NCBI RefSeq assembly: GCF_900102695.1
Contig: NZ_FMVW01000002.1
Location: forward strand, 186,001 to 250,000
Length of the DNA: 64,000 nucleotides
Source of the DNA: Afifella marina DSM 2698
GTDB taxonomy: Bacteria > Pseudomonadota > Alphaproteobacteria > Rhizobiales > Afifellaceae
Direction: 5' to 3'
In this document: piece by piece, positions 54,093 to 62,253 of the stretch
Numbering within the stretch: the first letter of the stretch is position 1
Layout of the letters: each line of letters opens with the position of its first letter
Notes under the pieces: model-generated
What the model was told of the DNA's origin: nothing
The model's input: only the letters and a program-made list of their open reading frames with translations
The model's database searches: none
Position numbers and translations under genes: made by a program

Positions 54093-55681
54093 ATGCGGGG
54101 CTTACCCTCGAAGGTGTGTGCAACGGCGTTCTGCACGACGTCGATTGCCGGATCGAACGCGGCGCCTTCGTCACGCTGATCGGGCCGTCGGGGGCGGGGA
54201 AATCGACGCTTCTGAAGGCGGTCGCCGGGCTCGTGCGCCATGCCGGCCGGATCCTGTGGGGCGGGGCGGCGATCGACAAAGCGGCGCCGCATGCGCGGGC
54301 GATCGGCTATGTGCCGCAGGATCTCTGTCTCTTTCCGCATCGCAGCGTCGCCGGCAATCTCTTGCTTGCCTTGGAGCGGCAGCGGCTCGATCCGGCGGCG
54401 CGGCAGGCGCGAGTTGCGGCACTTCTGGAGCAGTTGCGGATCGGCCATCTCGCCGAGCGGCGCCCGACGCGGATCAGCGGAGGCGAGAAGCAGCGCGTGG
54501 CGCTGGCCCGTGCTTTGATCGGTGCGCCGTCGCTTCTCCTTCTCGACGAGCCGTTCAGCAGCCTCGACGATCAGACGCGCCGGCATCTGCAGGGCGAGGT
54601 GAAGCGGCTGCACGAGGAGTTCGGGCTGACGACGCTCATGGTTACGCATGACCTCGATGAGGCCTTCGCGCTCGGCGATGAGGTGCTCGCGATGCACGAG
54701 GGGAGGCTGAAGGCCGCAGCTCGTCCGGCTTCCCTCGGAGAGGTTCGTGGCGATCATGGCGGGTGCGGGCCTGCGCCTCCCAGAACGATGCGCCCGACGA
54801 TTTCGCCCGCACTCCCTCACCCCAGCCGCAAGGAACCCCACATGCCAGATCTTTCCGACAACGATCTCGATCGGCTTCTCGCGCAGGATGCGCCTTATGG
54901 CGATCTCACCACGCAGGCGCTTGAGATCGGCGGGAAGGCCGGGCGGATGAGCTTTGCCGCCCGGGATAAGATGGTTCTGTGCGGGTCGGAAGAGGCGGCG
55001 CGGATGATCCGGCGTGCAGGCGGTGAGATCGCCTCGGTGTTGCCGAGCGGATCGAAGATCGAGGCGGGGACGGTGTTCCTGAGTGCGGTCGGGCCGGCGG
55101 CGGCGCTGCACAAAGCCTGGAAGGTGTCGCAGACGCTCGTCGAATACGCCTCCGGCATCGCCACGCGCGCCAATCGTATCGTTGAGGCGGCGCGGGCAGA
55201 GGCGCCGGAGCTCGTCGTTGCCTGCACGCGCAAGAATTTCCCAGGCACCAAGGAGATCAGCATCAAGGCGGTGATGGCCGGCGGGGCCGGCATCCACCGG
55301 CTCGGGCTTTCGGAAACGATCCTGGTCTTTCCCGAGCATCGCGTGTTTCTGGGCGATGACATCGAGGGATGGATGACGGCGCTGAAGCGGCACGCTCCGG
55401 AGAAGAAGATCGTGGTGGAGAGCGATGATCTCGACGAGGCCGAGGCGCTCGCAAAAGCCGGGGCCGACGTCATCCAGCTGGAAAAGCTCGAGCCCGAGGC
55501 GGTGGCGGAGATGGTGCGGCGGGTGGCGGATCTGACGCCGCGGCCGGTGGTGGCGATGGCCGGCGGCGTCAACGAGGCGAATGCGGCGCGTTATGCGGCG
55601 ACGGGCTGCGACGTGCTGGTGACGTCTGCGCCCTATTTCGGCCGGCCGAGCGACGTGAAGATCACGATCGAACGCGGGTGA
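54089..55681 (+). CDS. ModC-ModD: ABC ATPase continuous in frame with a ModD (NadC-like) domain
   Basis: A single 530-codon open frame. Residues 1 to about 215 are an ABC ATPase: Walker A GPSGAGKST, Q-loop GYVPQDLCLFPH, signature ISGGEKQRVALARAL, Walker B LLLLDEPFSSLDD, switch VTHDLDEA. The C-terminal TOBE/MOP domain of ordinary ModC (about 350 aa) is absent. After a Pro/Arg-rich linker of about 35 residues comes a full ModD domain from residue 252. No stop codon separates the two. Either a fusion protein is made, or ModD is translated from its own start at 54842, or both. The 5' end overlaps modB by 4 bp. Confidence 0.8.
   Translation: MNAGLTLEGVCNGVLHDVDCRIERGAFVTLIGPSGAGKSTLLKAVAGLVRHAGRILWGGAAIDKAAPHARAIGYVPQDLCLFPHRSVAGNLLLALERQRLDPAARQARVAALLEQLRIGHLAERRPTRISGGEKQRVALARALIGAPSLLLLDEPFSSLDDQTRRHLQGEVKRLHEEFGLTTLMVTHDLDEAFALGDEVLAMHEGRLKAAARPASLGEVRGDHGGCGPAPPRTMRPTISPALPHPSRKEPHMPDLSDNDLDRLLAQDAPYGDLTTQALEIGGKAGRMSFAARDKMVLCGSEEAARMIRRAGGEIASVLPSGSKIEAGTVFLSAVGPAAALHKAWKVSQTLVEYASGIATRANRIVEAARAEAPELVVACTRKNFPGTKEISIKAVMAGGAGIHRLGLSETILVFPEHRVFLGDDIEGWMTALKRHAPEKKIVVESDDLDEAEALAKAGADVIQLEKLEPEAVAEMVRRVADLTPRPVVAMAGGVNEANAARYAATGCDVLVTSAPYFGRPSDVKITIERG
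54842..55681 (+). CDS. modD: ModD, nicotinate-nucleotide pyrophosphorylase-like protein of molybdate operons (internal start)
   Basis: 279-aa protein if started at the ATG at 54842, which has AAGGA seven bases upstream and the normal ModD N-terminus (MPDLSDNDLDRLLAQDAPYG, DLTTQAL). The fold is that of quinolinate phosphoribosyltransferase: ASGIATRANRIVEAARAE, the RKNFPGTKEISIKAVMAGG substrate loop, and ESDDLDEAEALAKAGADVIQ in the barrel. ModD is found only with molybdenum or iron transport genes and its reaction is not established. Here it is in frame with ModC, see the overlapping entry. Confidence 0.82.
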   Translation: MPDLSDNDLDRLLAQDAPYGDLTTQALEIGGKAGRMSFAARDKMVLCGSEEAARMIRRAGGEIASVLPSGSKIEAGTVFLSAVGPAAALHKAWKVSQTLVEYASGIATRANRIVEAARAEAPELVVACTRKNFPGTKEISIKAVMAGGAGIHRLGLSETILVFPEHRVFLGDDIEGWMTALKRHAPEKKIVVESDDLDEAEALAKAGADVIQLEKLEPEAVAEMVRRVADLTPRPVVAMAGGVNEANAARYAATGCDVLVTSAPYFGRPSDVKITIERG

Positions 55682-55786
55682 GGGTGCGCAGGCGGTCGCG
55701 TCCACCGCTGCGGTGGGGCCGCAGCGAGGTCTTGTCCCATTGCGTTCAGTCGGTTCGGTCCGCTAGCTGACGCGATGCACGACTTT

Positions 55787-55828
55787 CTTTGCGCCATGCC
55801 AGTCCTGCTTTGCGCCACGCCAGTCCGG
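55787..55828. repeat. 21-bp tandem duplication before bciA
   Basis: CTTTGCGCCATGCCAGTCCTG at 55787-55807 is followed directly by a copy differing at two positions (55808-55828), ending 11 bp before the preferred start codon. Confidence 0.85.
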
Positions 55829-55839
55829 CGGGCGAAGCG

Positions 55840-56859
55840 ATGACAGATCCGCAAAACGCCAGCGACTTAAGGCCCAAACGCATCCTCGTTCTGGGCGCGA
55901 CCGGCACGATCGGCCGGGCCACGGTGAAGGCGCTCATGGCTCGCGGCCATGAGGTCGTCTGCCTGGTGCGGCCGAAAGCGGGCGTCGGCGGGGCGCTGAC
56001 GCCGGAAGGGACGGCGCGGCTCCTGGAGGGGGCGAAGCTGCGCTTCGGCGAGGTGGCGGACCCGGTGTCGCTCAAACGCGAGGTGTTTTCCGGCGAGCCG
56101 TTCGACGTTCTCGTCTCCTGCCTTGCCTCGCGCACCGGCGGCGAGAAGGACGCGTGGGCGATCGATTATCAGGCGCATTCCGATGCGCTTGCGGCCGCGC
56201 GGGACGCGGGCGTCAGGCAGATGGTGCTCCTGTCGGCGATCTGCGTGCAGAAACCGCTTCTTGCCTTCCAGCAGGCGAAGCTCGCCTTCGAGAAGGAATT
56301 GATCGCGTCCGGGCTCACCTATTCGATCGTGCGGCCGACGGCCTTCTTCAAATCTCTGGCCGGCCAGATCGACCGGCTGCGCGCCGGCAAACCCTATCTT
56401 CTCTTCGGCGACGGGCGGCTGACGGCGTGCAAGCCGATCAGCGACGACGATCTCGGGCGCTATCTCGCCGAATGCGTGGATGACGAGGAGCGTCACGACA
56501 AGATTCTGCCGATCGGCGGGCCGGGCGATGCGGTGACGCCGATCGAGCAGGGGGAAAGGCTGTTCCAGCTTCTGGGTAAGGAGCCGAAATTCAAGCATGT
56601 GCCGGTGGCGCTCATGGATGCGATCATCGCCGGGCTGAGCGGACTTGGAAAAGTCTCGCCGAAGCTGCGTGCCAAGGCCGAGCTTGCCCGGATCGGCCGC
56701 TATTATGCGACGGAATCGATGCTGCTCCTCAATCCGGAGACCGGCCGCTACGACGCGGCGGCGACGCCGTCTTACGGCACCGAAACGCTGTTCGATTTCT
56801 ATGCACGGCTCGTCAAAGGCGACGCGAGCGTGGAACGCGGCGACCACGCGGTGTTTTGA
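55840..56859 (+). CDS. bciA: 3,8-divinyl (proto)chlorophyllide 8-vinyl reductase, BciA type
   Basis: 339-aa NADPH-dependent reductase of the atypical SDR family. Cofactor motif VLGATGTIGRATVKALM near residue 15; the diagnostic segments SCLASRTGGEKDAWAIDYQA and ICVQKPLLAFQQAKLAFEKE are those of BciA/DVR enzymes that reduce the 8-vinyl group of divinyl chlorophyllide in (bacterio)chlorophyll synthesis. The start at 55840 was chosen because upstream codons come from a tandem duplication; the ribosome site is weak (GGCGAAGCG). No other pigment gene is near, though bciA often lies outside the photosynthesis cluster. A general NAD(P)H-binding paralogue cannot be fully excluded. Confidence 0.85.
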   Translation: MTDPQNASDLRPKRILVLGATGTIGRATVKALMARGHEVVCLVRPKAGVGGALTPEGTARLLEGAKLRFGEVADPVSLKREVFSGEPFDVLVSCLASRTGGEKDAWAIDYQAHSDALAAARDAGVRQMVLLSAICVQKPLLAFQQAKLAFEKELIASGLTYSIVRPTAFFKSLAGQIDRLRAGKPYLLFGDGRLTACKPISDDDLGRYLAECVDDEERHDKILPIGGPGDAVTPIEQGERLFQLLGKEPKFKHVPVALMDAIIAGLSGLGKVSPKLRAKAELARIGRYYATESMLLLNPETGRYDAAATPSYGTETLFDFYARLVKGDASVERGDHAVF

Positions 56860-56980
56860 CGGCCATCTCGGCGGTTTTCCGCTTCTCGCGGCCTTCGGAT
56901 CTTGCGGCCAAGCTTTACAGGCGCTCGGCGATGACGGAACGATCATCGCGATGAGACGCGTGCGCAGATCCGATCGCCTT

Positions 56981-57025
56981 GCGGGGAGCCCGTTTTCGGG
57001 GAGCCCATTTGCGGGGAGCCCATGA
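56981..57025. repeat. 15-bp triplicate containing the ribosome site of the glycosyltransferase gene
   Basis: Unit KCGGGGAGCCCRTTT occurs three times (56981, 56996, 57011). The last copy includes the start codon at 57022 and each copy repeats the GGGGAG ribosome-binding sequence. Confidence 0.88.
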
Positions 57026-58308
57026 AGGTGCTCATCCTCACCTATGGATCGCGCGGCGATGTCGAGCCCTATGTGGCGCTCGGCCTCGGGCTCAAGGCGC
57101 ATGGCCATGATGTCATGCTGGCGACGAGCCGGCGGTTTCAGGGCTTCGTCGAGGCGCATGGATTGGCCTTCGGCCCGCTCAGCGACGCGCTTCTTTCGAT
57201 CCTCGACACCGATCAGGGCAAGGCGCTTTTGGAGAAGGGTGGCAGCCTGTTGCAGGTGATCAAAAGCAGTCTTGCCATGTGGCGGCAGCTGAAGCCCATG
57301 CAGCAGGCGCTGATGCGGGAATGCTGGGAGGTCGCCAGCACGTTTCGTCCCGACATCATCGTCTATCATTCGAAAGCGGCGGCGGCGCCTTCGATTGCCG
57401 ACAGGCTCGGCAGCGCCTGCGTGCTCGCGACGCCCGTGCCGATGCATGTGCCGACGCGCGCCTTCCGCTTCGCGATCCTGCCGCGACTGCCCCTGGGGGG
57501 CTGGGTCAACAAAGCGAGCTACGGGCTCACCAATGGCGTCGTGAAAAGGGTTTTCGGACCCCTCATCCAGGATTTCAGGCGCTCGCTCGATCTGCCTGCG
57601 GTGAAGAACTACGATCCGCTGACGCGAAGCGACGGGAGCGATATCCCGGTGCTGCACGGCTTCAGCCAGGTGGTGCTGCCGCGCCCCGAGGACTGGCCGG
57701 CAAGCGCCCATGTCACCGGCTATTGGTTTCTGCCCGACGCCGCCGACTGGACGCCGCCTGACGCGCTTGCCGCGTTTCTCGCGGCCGGCCCGCCGCCCGT
57801 CTATGTCGGCTTCGGCTCGATGTCGGTGCGCCAGCCGGAGACGCTTGCGCGGCTCTCGGCGGAGGCTTTGGCCGCCGCCGGCGTGCGCGGCATTCTGGCG
57901 AGCGGCTGGGGCGCGCTGACGGCGGCCGACTTGCCGGAGAATGTGCTTCTCATCCAAGAGGCGCCGCATCATTGGCTGTTTCCCAAAATGGCGGCGATCG
58001 TGCATCACGGCGGCGCGGGAACGACCGCCGCGGCGCTTCAAGCCGGAAAGCCCTCGCTCGTCGTGCCGTTTTTCGGCGATCAGCCATTCTGGGGCGCGCG
58101 GGTGCATGCGATCGGCGCAGGGCCGAAACCGATCCCGCGAGCAAAGCTCACCGCAGCCCGGCTCGCCGCGGCCATTCGCGAGATGACGCGCTCGCAAGGG
58201 ATGCAGGCGAGGGCGGCGGAGATCGGAGCGCTGATTTCCCGCGAGGACGGCGTGGCGGTGGCGCGGGGGCTCATCGAGAATGCGGGGTCCGGGCCCGGCC
58301 GCCGGTAA
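57022..58308 (+). CDS. GT1-family glycosyltransferase (sterol/rhamnosyl glucosyltransferase-like)
   Basis: 428-aa GT-B fold enzyme. The N-terminus MKVLILTYGSRGDVEPYVAL is the typical opening of the UGT80/sterol glucosyltransferase and macrolide/rhamnosyltransferase group; the C-terminal donor-binding region is VHHGGAGTTAAALQAGKPSL followed by VVPFFGDQPFWGARV, with the HHGGAGTT motif and GDQ. No signal or transmembrane helix. The acceptor may be a lipid, hopanoid or carotenoid; the downstream position to bciA suggests but does not prove a pigment or membrane-lipid role. The start is fixed by the GGGGAG of the third repeat copy. Confidence 0.85.
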   Translation: MKVLILTYGSRGDVEPYVALGLGLKAHGHDVMLATSRRFQGFVEAHGLAFGPLSDALLSILDTDQGKALLEKGGSLLQVIKSSLAMWRQLKPMQQALMRECWEVASTFRPDIIVYHSKAAAAPSIADRLGSACVLATPVPMHVPTRAFRFAILPRLPLGGWVNKASYGLTNGVVKRVFGPLIQDFRRSLDLPAVKNYDPLTRSDGSDIPVLHGFSQVVLPRPEDWPASAHVTGYWFLPDAADWTPPDALAAFLAAGPPPVYVGFGSMSVRQPETLARLSAEALAAAGVRGILASGWGALTAADLPENVLLIQEAPHHWLFPKMAAIVHHGGAGTTAAALQAGKPSLVVPFFGDQPFWGARVHAIGAGPKPIPRAKLTAARLAAAIREMTRSQGMQARAAEIGALISREDGVAVARGLIENAGSGPGRR

Positions 58309-58374
58309 CTTCGAGGAGATTTGCGCGGGAGGTCTTGGCGGAGGCAGTGGCGGGAGATAGATCCCGCCTCAAAA

Positions 58375-58451
58375 GGAGGACGACCTCTCCCGTTTCGGGT
58401 TGCCCAAGCTCGGGTCGCCCAATTCGGGCTGCAATGTCCAGGACGGCCTGG
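58375..58451 (+). ncRNA. Predicted guanidine-II (mini-ykkC) riboswitch
   Basis: Two small hairpins, each with GG-ACGR-CC at the tip: GGAGG-ACGA-CCTCT (58375-58388) and CCAGG-ACGG-CCTGG (58438-58451), separated by 49 nt. This is the defining structure of the guanidine-II class. The second hairpin is 12 bp before the ribosome site TGGAGGGG (58463-58470) of a SugE/Gdx exporter gene, the most common gene under this class. CCTCTCC at 58384-58390 could pair with GGAGGGG at 58464-58470, so ligand-stabilised hairpin 1 would release the ribosome site. The linker is a degenerate 14-15-bp triplicate and is a little longer than usual. Confidence 0.82.
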
Positions 58452-58473
58452 CCCATCAATCGTGGAGGGGCTC

Positions 58474-58791
58474 GTGCCTTGGATCTATCTCGTCGTCGCC
58501 GGTATCCTCGAAGTCGTCTGGGCCTTTTCGATGAAGCAGTCGCTTGGCTTCAGCCGGCTCGTCCCGACCCTTGTGACAATCATCGCCATGGCGGCGAGCC
58601 TGTGGCTTTTGGCACTTGCCATGCGCAGCATCCCGCTCGGCACCGCCTATACGATCTGGACGGGGATCGGCGCGATGGGGGCCTTTGTCGTCGGCATCGT
58701 CTTTCTGGGCGAGCCGGTGAATGCGGCGAGGATTTTGGCCGCGCTGCTGATCGTTTCGGGGCTCGTGCTGATGCGGGTCGCAAGCGCTTGA
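58474..58791 (+). CDS. sugE: SugE/Gdx-type small multidrug resistance exporter (guanidinium/H+ antiporter)
   Basis: 105-aa membrane protein with four helices, an SMR dimer subunit. The GTG at 58474 is supported by TGGAGGGG just upstream and by the family start (M)PWIYLVVAGILEVVWAFSM. Glu13 is the essential central acid; TAYTIWTGIGAMGAFVVGIV is the SugE/Gdx motif that separates this group from EmrE-type drug pumps. Gdx proteins export guanidinium, and the predicted guanidine-II riboswitch directly upstream supports that function here. Confidence 0.93.
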   Translation: MPWIYLVVAGILEVVWAFSMKQSLGFSRLVPTLVTIIAMAASLWLLALAMRSIPLGTAYTIWTGIGAMGAFVVGIVFLGEPVNAARILAALLIVSGLVLMRVASA

Positions 58792-59110
58792 GGTTTCCGT
58801 TCAGCCGGGGCGCGAACCCGGCGCCTTTCCGACGAGGCAGCGGTCGCGGGCTCAGCGCAAAAAACCAGGCCGGATCAATCGGTTCGGAGCCGATCTGCGA
58901 CATTCTGCGTCTTTGCGATCACTCCAGAACGTTTCTTGCGTGGAAAGAATGAGTTAGAAGGGCCGCACGGTTCTTTCTGGTGCTTTTCGCGCAACTTTGG
59001 CGCCAGTATTCGGGACCGAAAACGTCCGGTCGCTCCGGCTGCGAGCGCCTGTCGCCGATGGCGAGCGGCATTGGCGCGAGGCGGCGTCCCTTGGGTTCAG
59101 CGAGGCTGAT
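58792..59110. other. Intergenic region between sugE and LysR
   Basis: 319 bp without a supported gene. A hairpin GCCGGG/CCCGGC (58804-58822) after the sugE stop is followed by GCCTTTCC and may terminate sugE. A second inverted repeat ATCGG/CCGAT (58878-58894) lies downstream. The LysR promoter is probably in 58900-59000, but no clear hexamers were assigned. Confidence 0.4.
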
Positions 59111-60094
59111 ATGGCGAGAGTTTCTCCGGTACGGACACCCAATGTCCGCCAGATTCGGGCCTTTCTCGCCGTTGCGAAGCATCTGCGTTTCACCCGGGCG
59201 GCGGAAGATCTGAATATCTCGCAGCCGGCCCTGACGGTGCAGATCAACCAGCTTGAAGAGGTGCTCTCCATCAAGCTTTTCGATCGCAACAAAAGACAGG
59301 TGTCTCTGACGCCGGCAGGGCGCAACCTCTTGCCGATGTTTGAACGCATCGTCACCGATCTCGAAGACGTGGTCATCGCCAGCACCGATCTCGCCTATGC
59401 GCGGCGCGGGGCGGTGCGTGTCGCGGCACTTCCTTCCGTTTCCGCCAGCCTTCTGCCGAAGGCGCTCGTGTCCTTCCGCCGCACGCATCCCAATATCAGC
59501 GTGCGCATCCGCGACGTGGTGGCCGACGACATCATCAATCTGGTGAAGGCCGAACAGGTCGATTTCGGCATCGGCATCCGCCTGACGCCGGACCGCGATA
59601 TCAAGGTCGAGAACTTCATCACCGACCATATCTGCGCCTTCTTCCGGCGCGGACACCCGATCGAGGACGCACCGCCCATCCTCACCATCAAGGATTGCGC
59701 ACCCTATCCGCTCATTCTGACGAGCCGCACCAGCAGCGTGCGGGTGCTCTTCGAGCGGGCCCTGGCGCGCGAGGGCGTGGAAGTCCATATCGCCGGCGAC
59801 GTGAACTACATGTCGACCGCGCTCGGCATGGTGCGGGCGGGCTACGGCATCGGCATTCTGCCGACATCGGCGGTCGATTCCGGCCATACGATGGGGCTCG
59901 GCTTCAAGCGCATCGACGCGCCCTGGCTCAACCGGCGCGTCGGCATCATCCGCAAATCGGGGCGCTATCTGAGCCCTGTCGTGGAGCATTTCATCCAGGC
60001 CGTGCAGGACACGGCGGGCAACCTCCCGAGTGCGAATTTCCGCTCCGTGCGCCGTTCGGAGCCGATCACCTCCGTGGAACGCAAGGCGTCCTGA
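59111..60094 (+). CDS. LysR-family regulator of the carboxylate (CitMHS/AtuA) locus
   Basis: 327-aa regulator from the ATG at 59111, which has GAGG six bases upstream; an earlier open start adds an unrelated 38 residues. Helix-turn-helix: AVAKHLRFTRAAEDLNISQP, ALTVQINQLEEVL. The effector domain has VRVAALPSVSASLLPKALVS and GYGIGILPTSAVDSG, like the CynR/GltC-type subgroup. It is codirectional with the CitMHS and AtuA genes 803 bp downstream and is the likely regulator of them, by position only. Confidence 0.88.
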   Translation: MARVSPVRTPNVRQIRAFLAVAKHLRFTRAAEDLNISQPALTVQINQLEEVLSIKLFDRNKRQVSLTPAGRNLLPMFERIVTDLEDVVIASTDLAYARRGAVRVAALPSVSASLLPKALVSFRRTHPNISVRIRDVVADDIINLVKAEQVDFGIGIRLTPDRDIKVENFITDHICAFFRRGHPIEDAPPILTIKDCAPYPLILTSRTSSVRVLFERALAREGVEVHIAGDVNYMSTALGMVRAGYGIGILPTSAVDSGHTMGLGFKRIDAPWLNRRVGIIRKSGRYLSPVVEHFIQAVQDTAGNLPSANFRSVRRSEPITSVERKAS

Positions 60095-60897
60095 TCCGGC
60101 GAAGATGCCGGGCGGGGATGTCGGGCGAGGATGCCGGATGACGAGGGCGCGCAGATCCAATGCGCCGCGCCGACGTTCCGTGCCGCGCCTGCAGGCGCAT
60201 CATCCTGATCGCATCGCCCGGGCCGCATCATTCGGGCCGTCTCGCGCACGGCGTGTCGAGGCGAAAATGTGGCGAGCCGATGGCTGCTCGGCGGTGAGGG
60301 CGTGACGAAAATGGTTTTACTTGCCGGGCGATCGCTCCGCCGGGCAGGGGCGCCGACGCCCCGCAGCGCGTTTTTTCAGCAAAGTGCATTTCCTGTGCAG
60401 CCGCATCTGCCGCGCCTCCAATTCTCGTCCTTTGCGCCCGTTTCCAAGCCGCGAGCTCCGGCCGCGTGTCAGGCCGATTGCGCGCCTGGTGGCCCGGCCC
60501 GGGCCGTTGTACTCAATTCTGCTGTGAGAACATGCCGGACCTCGGGAGGTCTGGCGGGAGGCGGCTCCGGGCGCTATCCGGCCGGCGTAAGACGCTCATT
60601 TTTCGGGCATTCTTCGCCGCCTTAGAGCGAGACAAGGGCGTCCTCTTATAATTTTTTCCTATTAGTCCGTTCCAATAAATTCAATTCCTTAAACGTCGTT
60701 CTTCTGACACATTCCTTAACCGAGATGAGGTTGCCTCAGATCAAAAGCAGTTAAGCGACGTATATCTTCCTCATGCGGATGGTAAATCTGCGTGGAAAGT
60801 GGCGCCTGTGTTTTCTGTTTCATCAGTAGATCCCAAAAAACGGGCCCCTGGAACCAAATTATACGTTGCTTGGGGGCAAGCCAGTTGAGGTCAAGCC
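60095..60897. other. 803-bp intergenic region upstream of the CitMHS gene
   Basis: No gene is supported. It holds a 13-bp tandem repeat (unit GATGCCGGGCGGG, three degenerate copies, 60104-60142), a possible terminator (GGGGCG-CCGA-CGCCCC at 60347-60362 with a T-run at 60371-60376), and an AT-rich stretch (60640-60780) with TATAAT at 60647 but no matching -35. The CitMHS promoter and regulator site should be in 60640-60880. The length leaves room for a long leader or small RNA, but no structure was recognised. Confidence 0.4.
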
Positions 60898-62205
60898 ATG
60901 TTGGCTCTACTCGGACTCATAACAATCCTCGTTCTGCTCACGTCGATCATGACCAACCGGCTTTCGCCACTGGTCGCTCTGATCCTCGTGCCTTTGGTTG
61001 CCGCCTTGATCGGCGGTTTCGGTCTCGAGACCGCGAAGTTCATCGTCGATGGGCTCAAAGGAATTGCACCTGTCGCGGCGATGTTCGTCTTCGCGATCGT
61101 CTTCTTCGGCATCGTCACCGACGCCGGCATGATGGACCCGATCATCGACCGGATCCTGAAGGCCGTCGGCCTGCGTCCGACACGCATCGTCATGGGGACG
61201 GCGCTGCTTGCGCTGATCATCCATCTGGACGGGTCGGGTGCGGTGACGTTCCTTATCACCATCCCTGCCATGCTGCCGCTCTATGACCGGCTCGGCATGG
61301 ATCGTCGCGTTCTGGCTCTGGTCGCGTCTCTCGCCGCCGGCGTCAACTTCCTGCCGTGGACCGGCCCGGTGCTGCGTGCCTCGGCTGCGCTCAGCGTTCC
61401 CGTCACCGACATCTTCAACCCGCTCATTCTGGTGCAGGTCGTCGGCCTCCTCTTCACCTTCACCACCGCCTACATTCTGGGTCGGCGCGAAGAGAAGCGT
61501 CTCGGCCTGACCGGCGGGGCCGATGCCACCGGCGAAGCCGTCGTCACCGGGCGGGTGCTCACCGAAGCGGAACAGAAGACCCGTCGCCCGAAGCTCTTCT
61601 GGGTCAATATCCTGCTCACGCTCGGCGTGCTCGGCACGATGATGTCGGGTGTGGTTCCTGCCGCGATCATGTTCATGATCGGCACCGTCATCGCCCTCGT
61701 CATCAACTATCCGAAGGTCGACGATCAGAAGGCGCGGGTCGACGCCCATGCCAAAGCGGCCTTGATGATGGCGACCATCCTCTTCGCCGCGGGCTCCTTC
61801 ACCGGCATCATGCGCGGTACGGGCATGCTGACCGCGATGGCGCAAGGTGCTGCCGGCTTCGTGCCGGAGGCGATGGCCCAGCATATCCCGTTCGGCCTCG
61901 GTATCATCGCCATGCCGCTCAGTCTCCTGTTCGATCCGGACTCCTACTACTTCGGCGTCATGCCGGTCGTGGCCCATGTCTACGAGAACTTCGGTGGTGC
62001 TCCGATCGAAATCGCCCAGGCTTCGATCCTCGGCCAGATGACCACCGGTTTCCCGGTGAGCCCGCTCACCCCCGCCACCTTCCTGGTGGTCGGTCTGACC
62101 GGCATCTCGCTCGGCGAACACCAGAGATTCGCGATCCCCTTCCTGTTCGGCGCCTCCGTCCTGATGACGTTCTGCGCCGCCCTGATCGGTGTCTTCCCCT
62201 TCTAA
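60898..62205 (+). CDS. CitMHS-family citrate/carboxylate:H+ symporter
   Basis: 435-aa inner-membrane carrier with about 12 helices. The family segments MLALLGLITILVLLTSIMTN, FGIVTDAGMMDPIIDRILK and HLDGSGAVTFLITIPAMLPL are those of CitMHS transporters, which carry citrate or its metal complexes. The start at 60898 follows GTTGAGGTCAAGCC. Codons here are less G/C-biased at the ends than in neighbours. The next two genes encode AtuA-type proteins, so the transported acid is probably the substrate or precursor of their reaction. Confidence 0.9.
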   Translation: MLALLGLITILVLLTSIMTNRLSPLVALILVPLVAALIGGFGLETAKFIVDGLKGIAPVAAMFVFAIVFFGIVTDAGMMDPIIDRILKAVGLRPTRIVMGTALLALIIHLDGSGAVTFLITIPAMLPLYDRLGMDRRVLALVASLAAGVNFLPWTGPVLRASAALSVPVTDIFNPLILVQVVGLLFTFTTAYILGRREEKRLGLTGGADATGEAVVTGRVLTEAEQKTRRPKLFWVNILLTLGVLGTMMSGVVPAAIMFMIGTVIALVINYPKVDDQKARVDAHAKAALMMATILFAAGSFTGIMRGTGMLTAMAQGAAGFVPEAMAQHIPFGLGIIAMPLSLLFDPDSYYFGVMPVVAHVYENFGGAPIEIAQASILGQMTTGFPVSPLTPATFLVVGLTGISLGEHQRFAIPFLFGASVLMTFCAALIGVFPF

Positions 62206-62253
62206 CGCCCGGCCCACTCCGAGCCTGACGTTTCATCCCAGGAGTATTTCATC

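Noticed and set aside
60647-60652. TATAAT as promoter of the CitMHS gene
   Set aside because: No acceptable -35 hexamer at 16-18 bp and the site is about 250 bp from the start codon.
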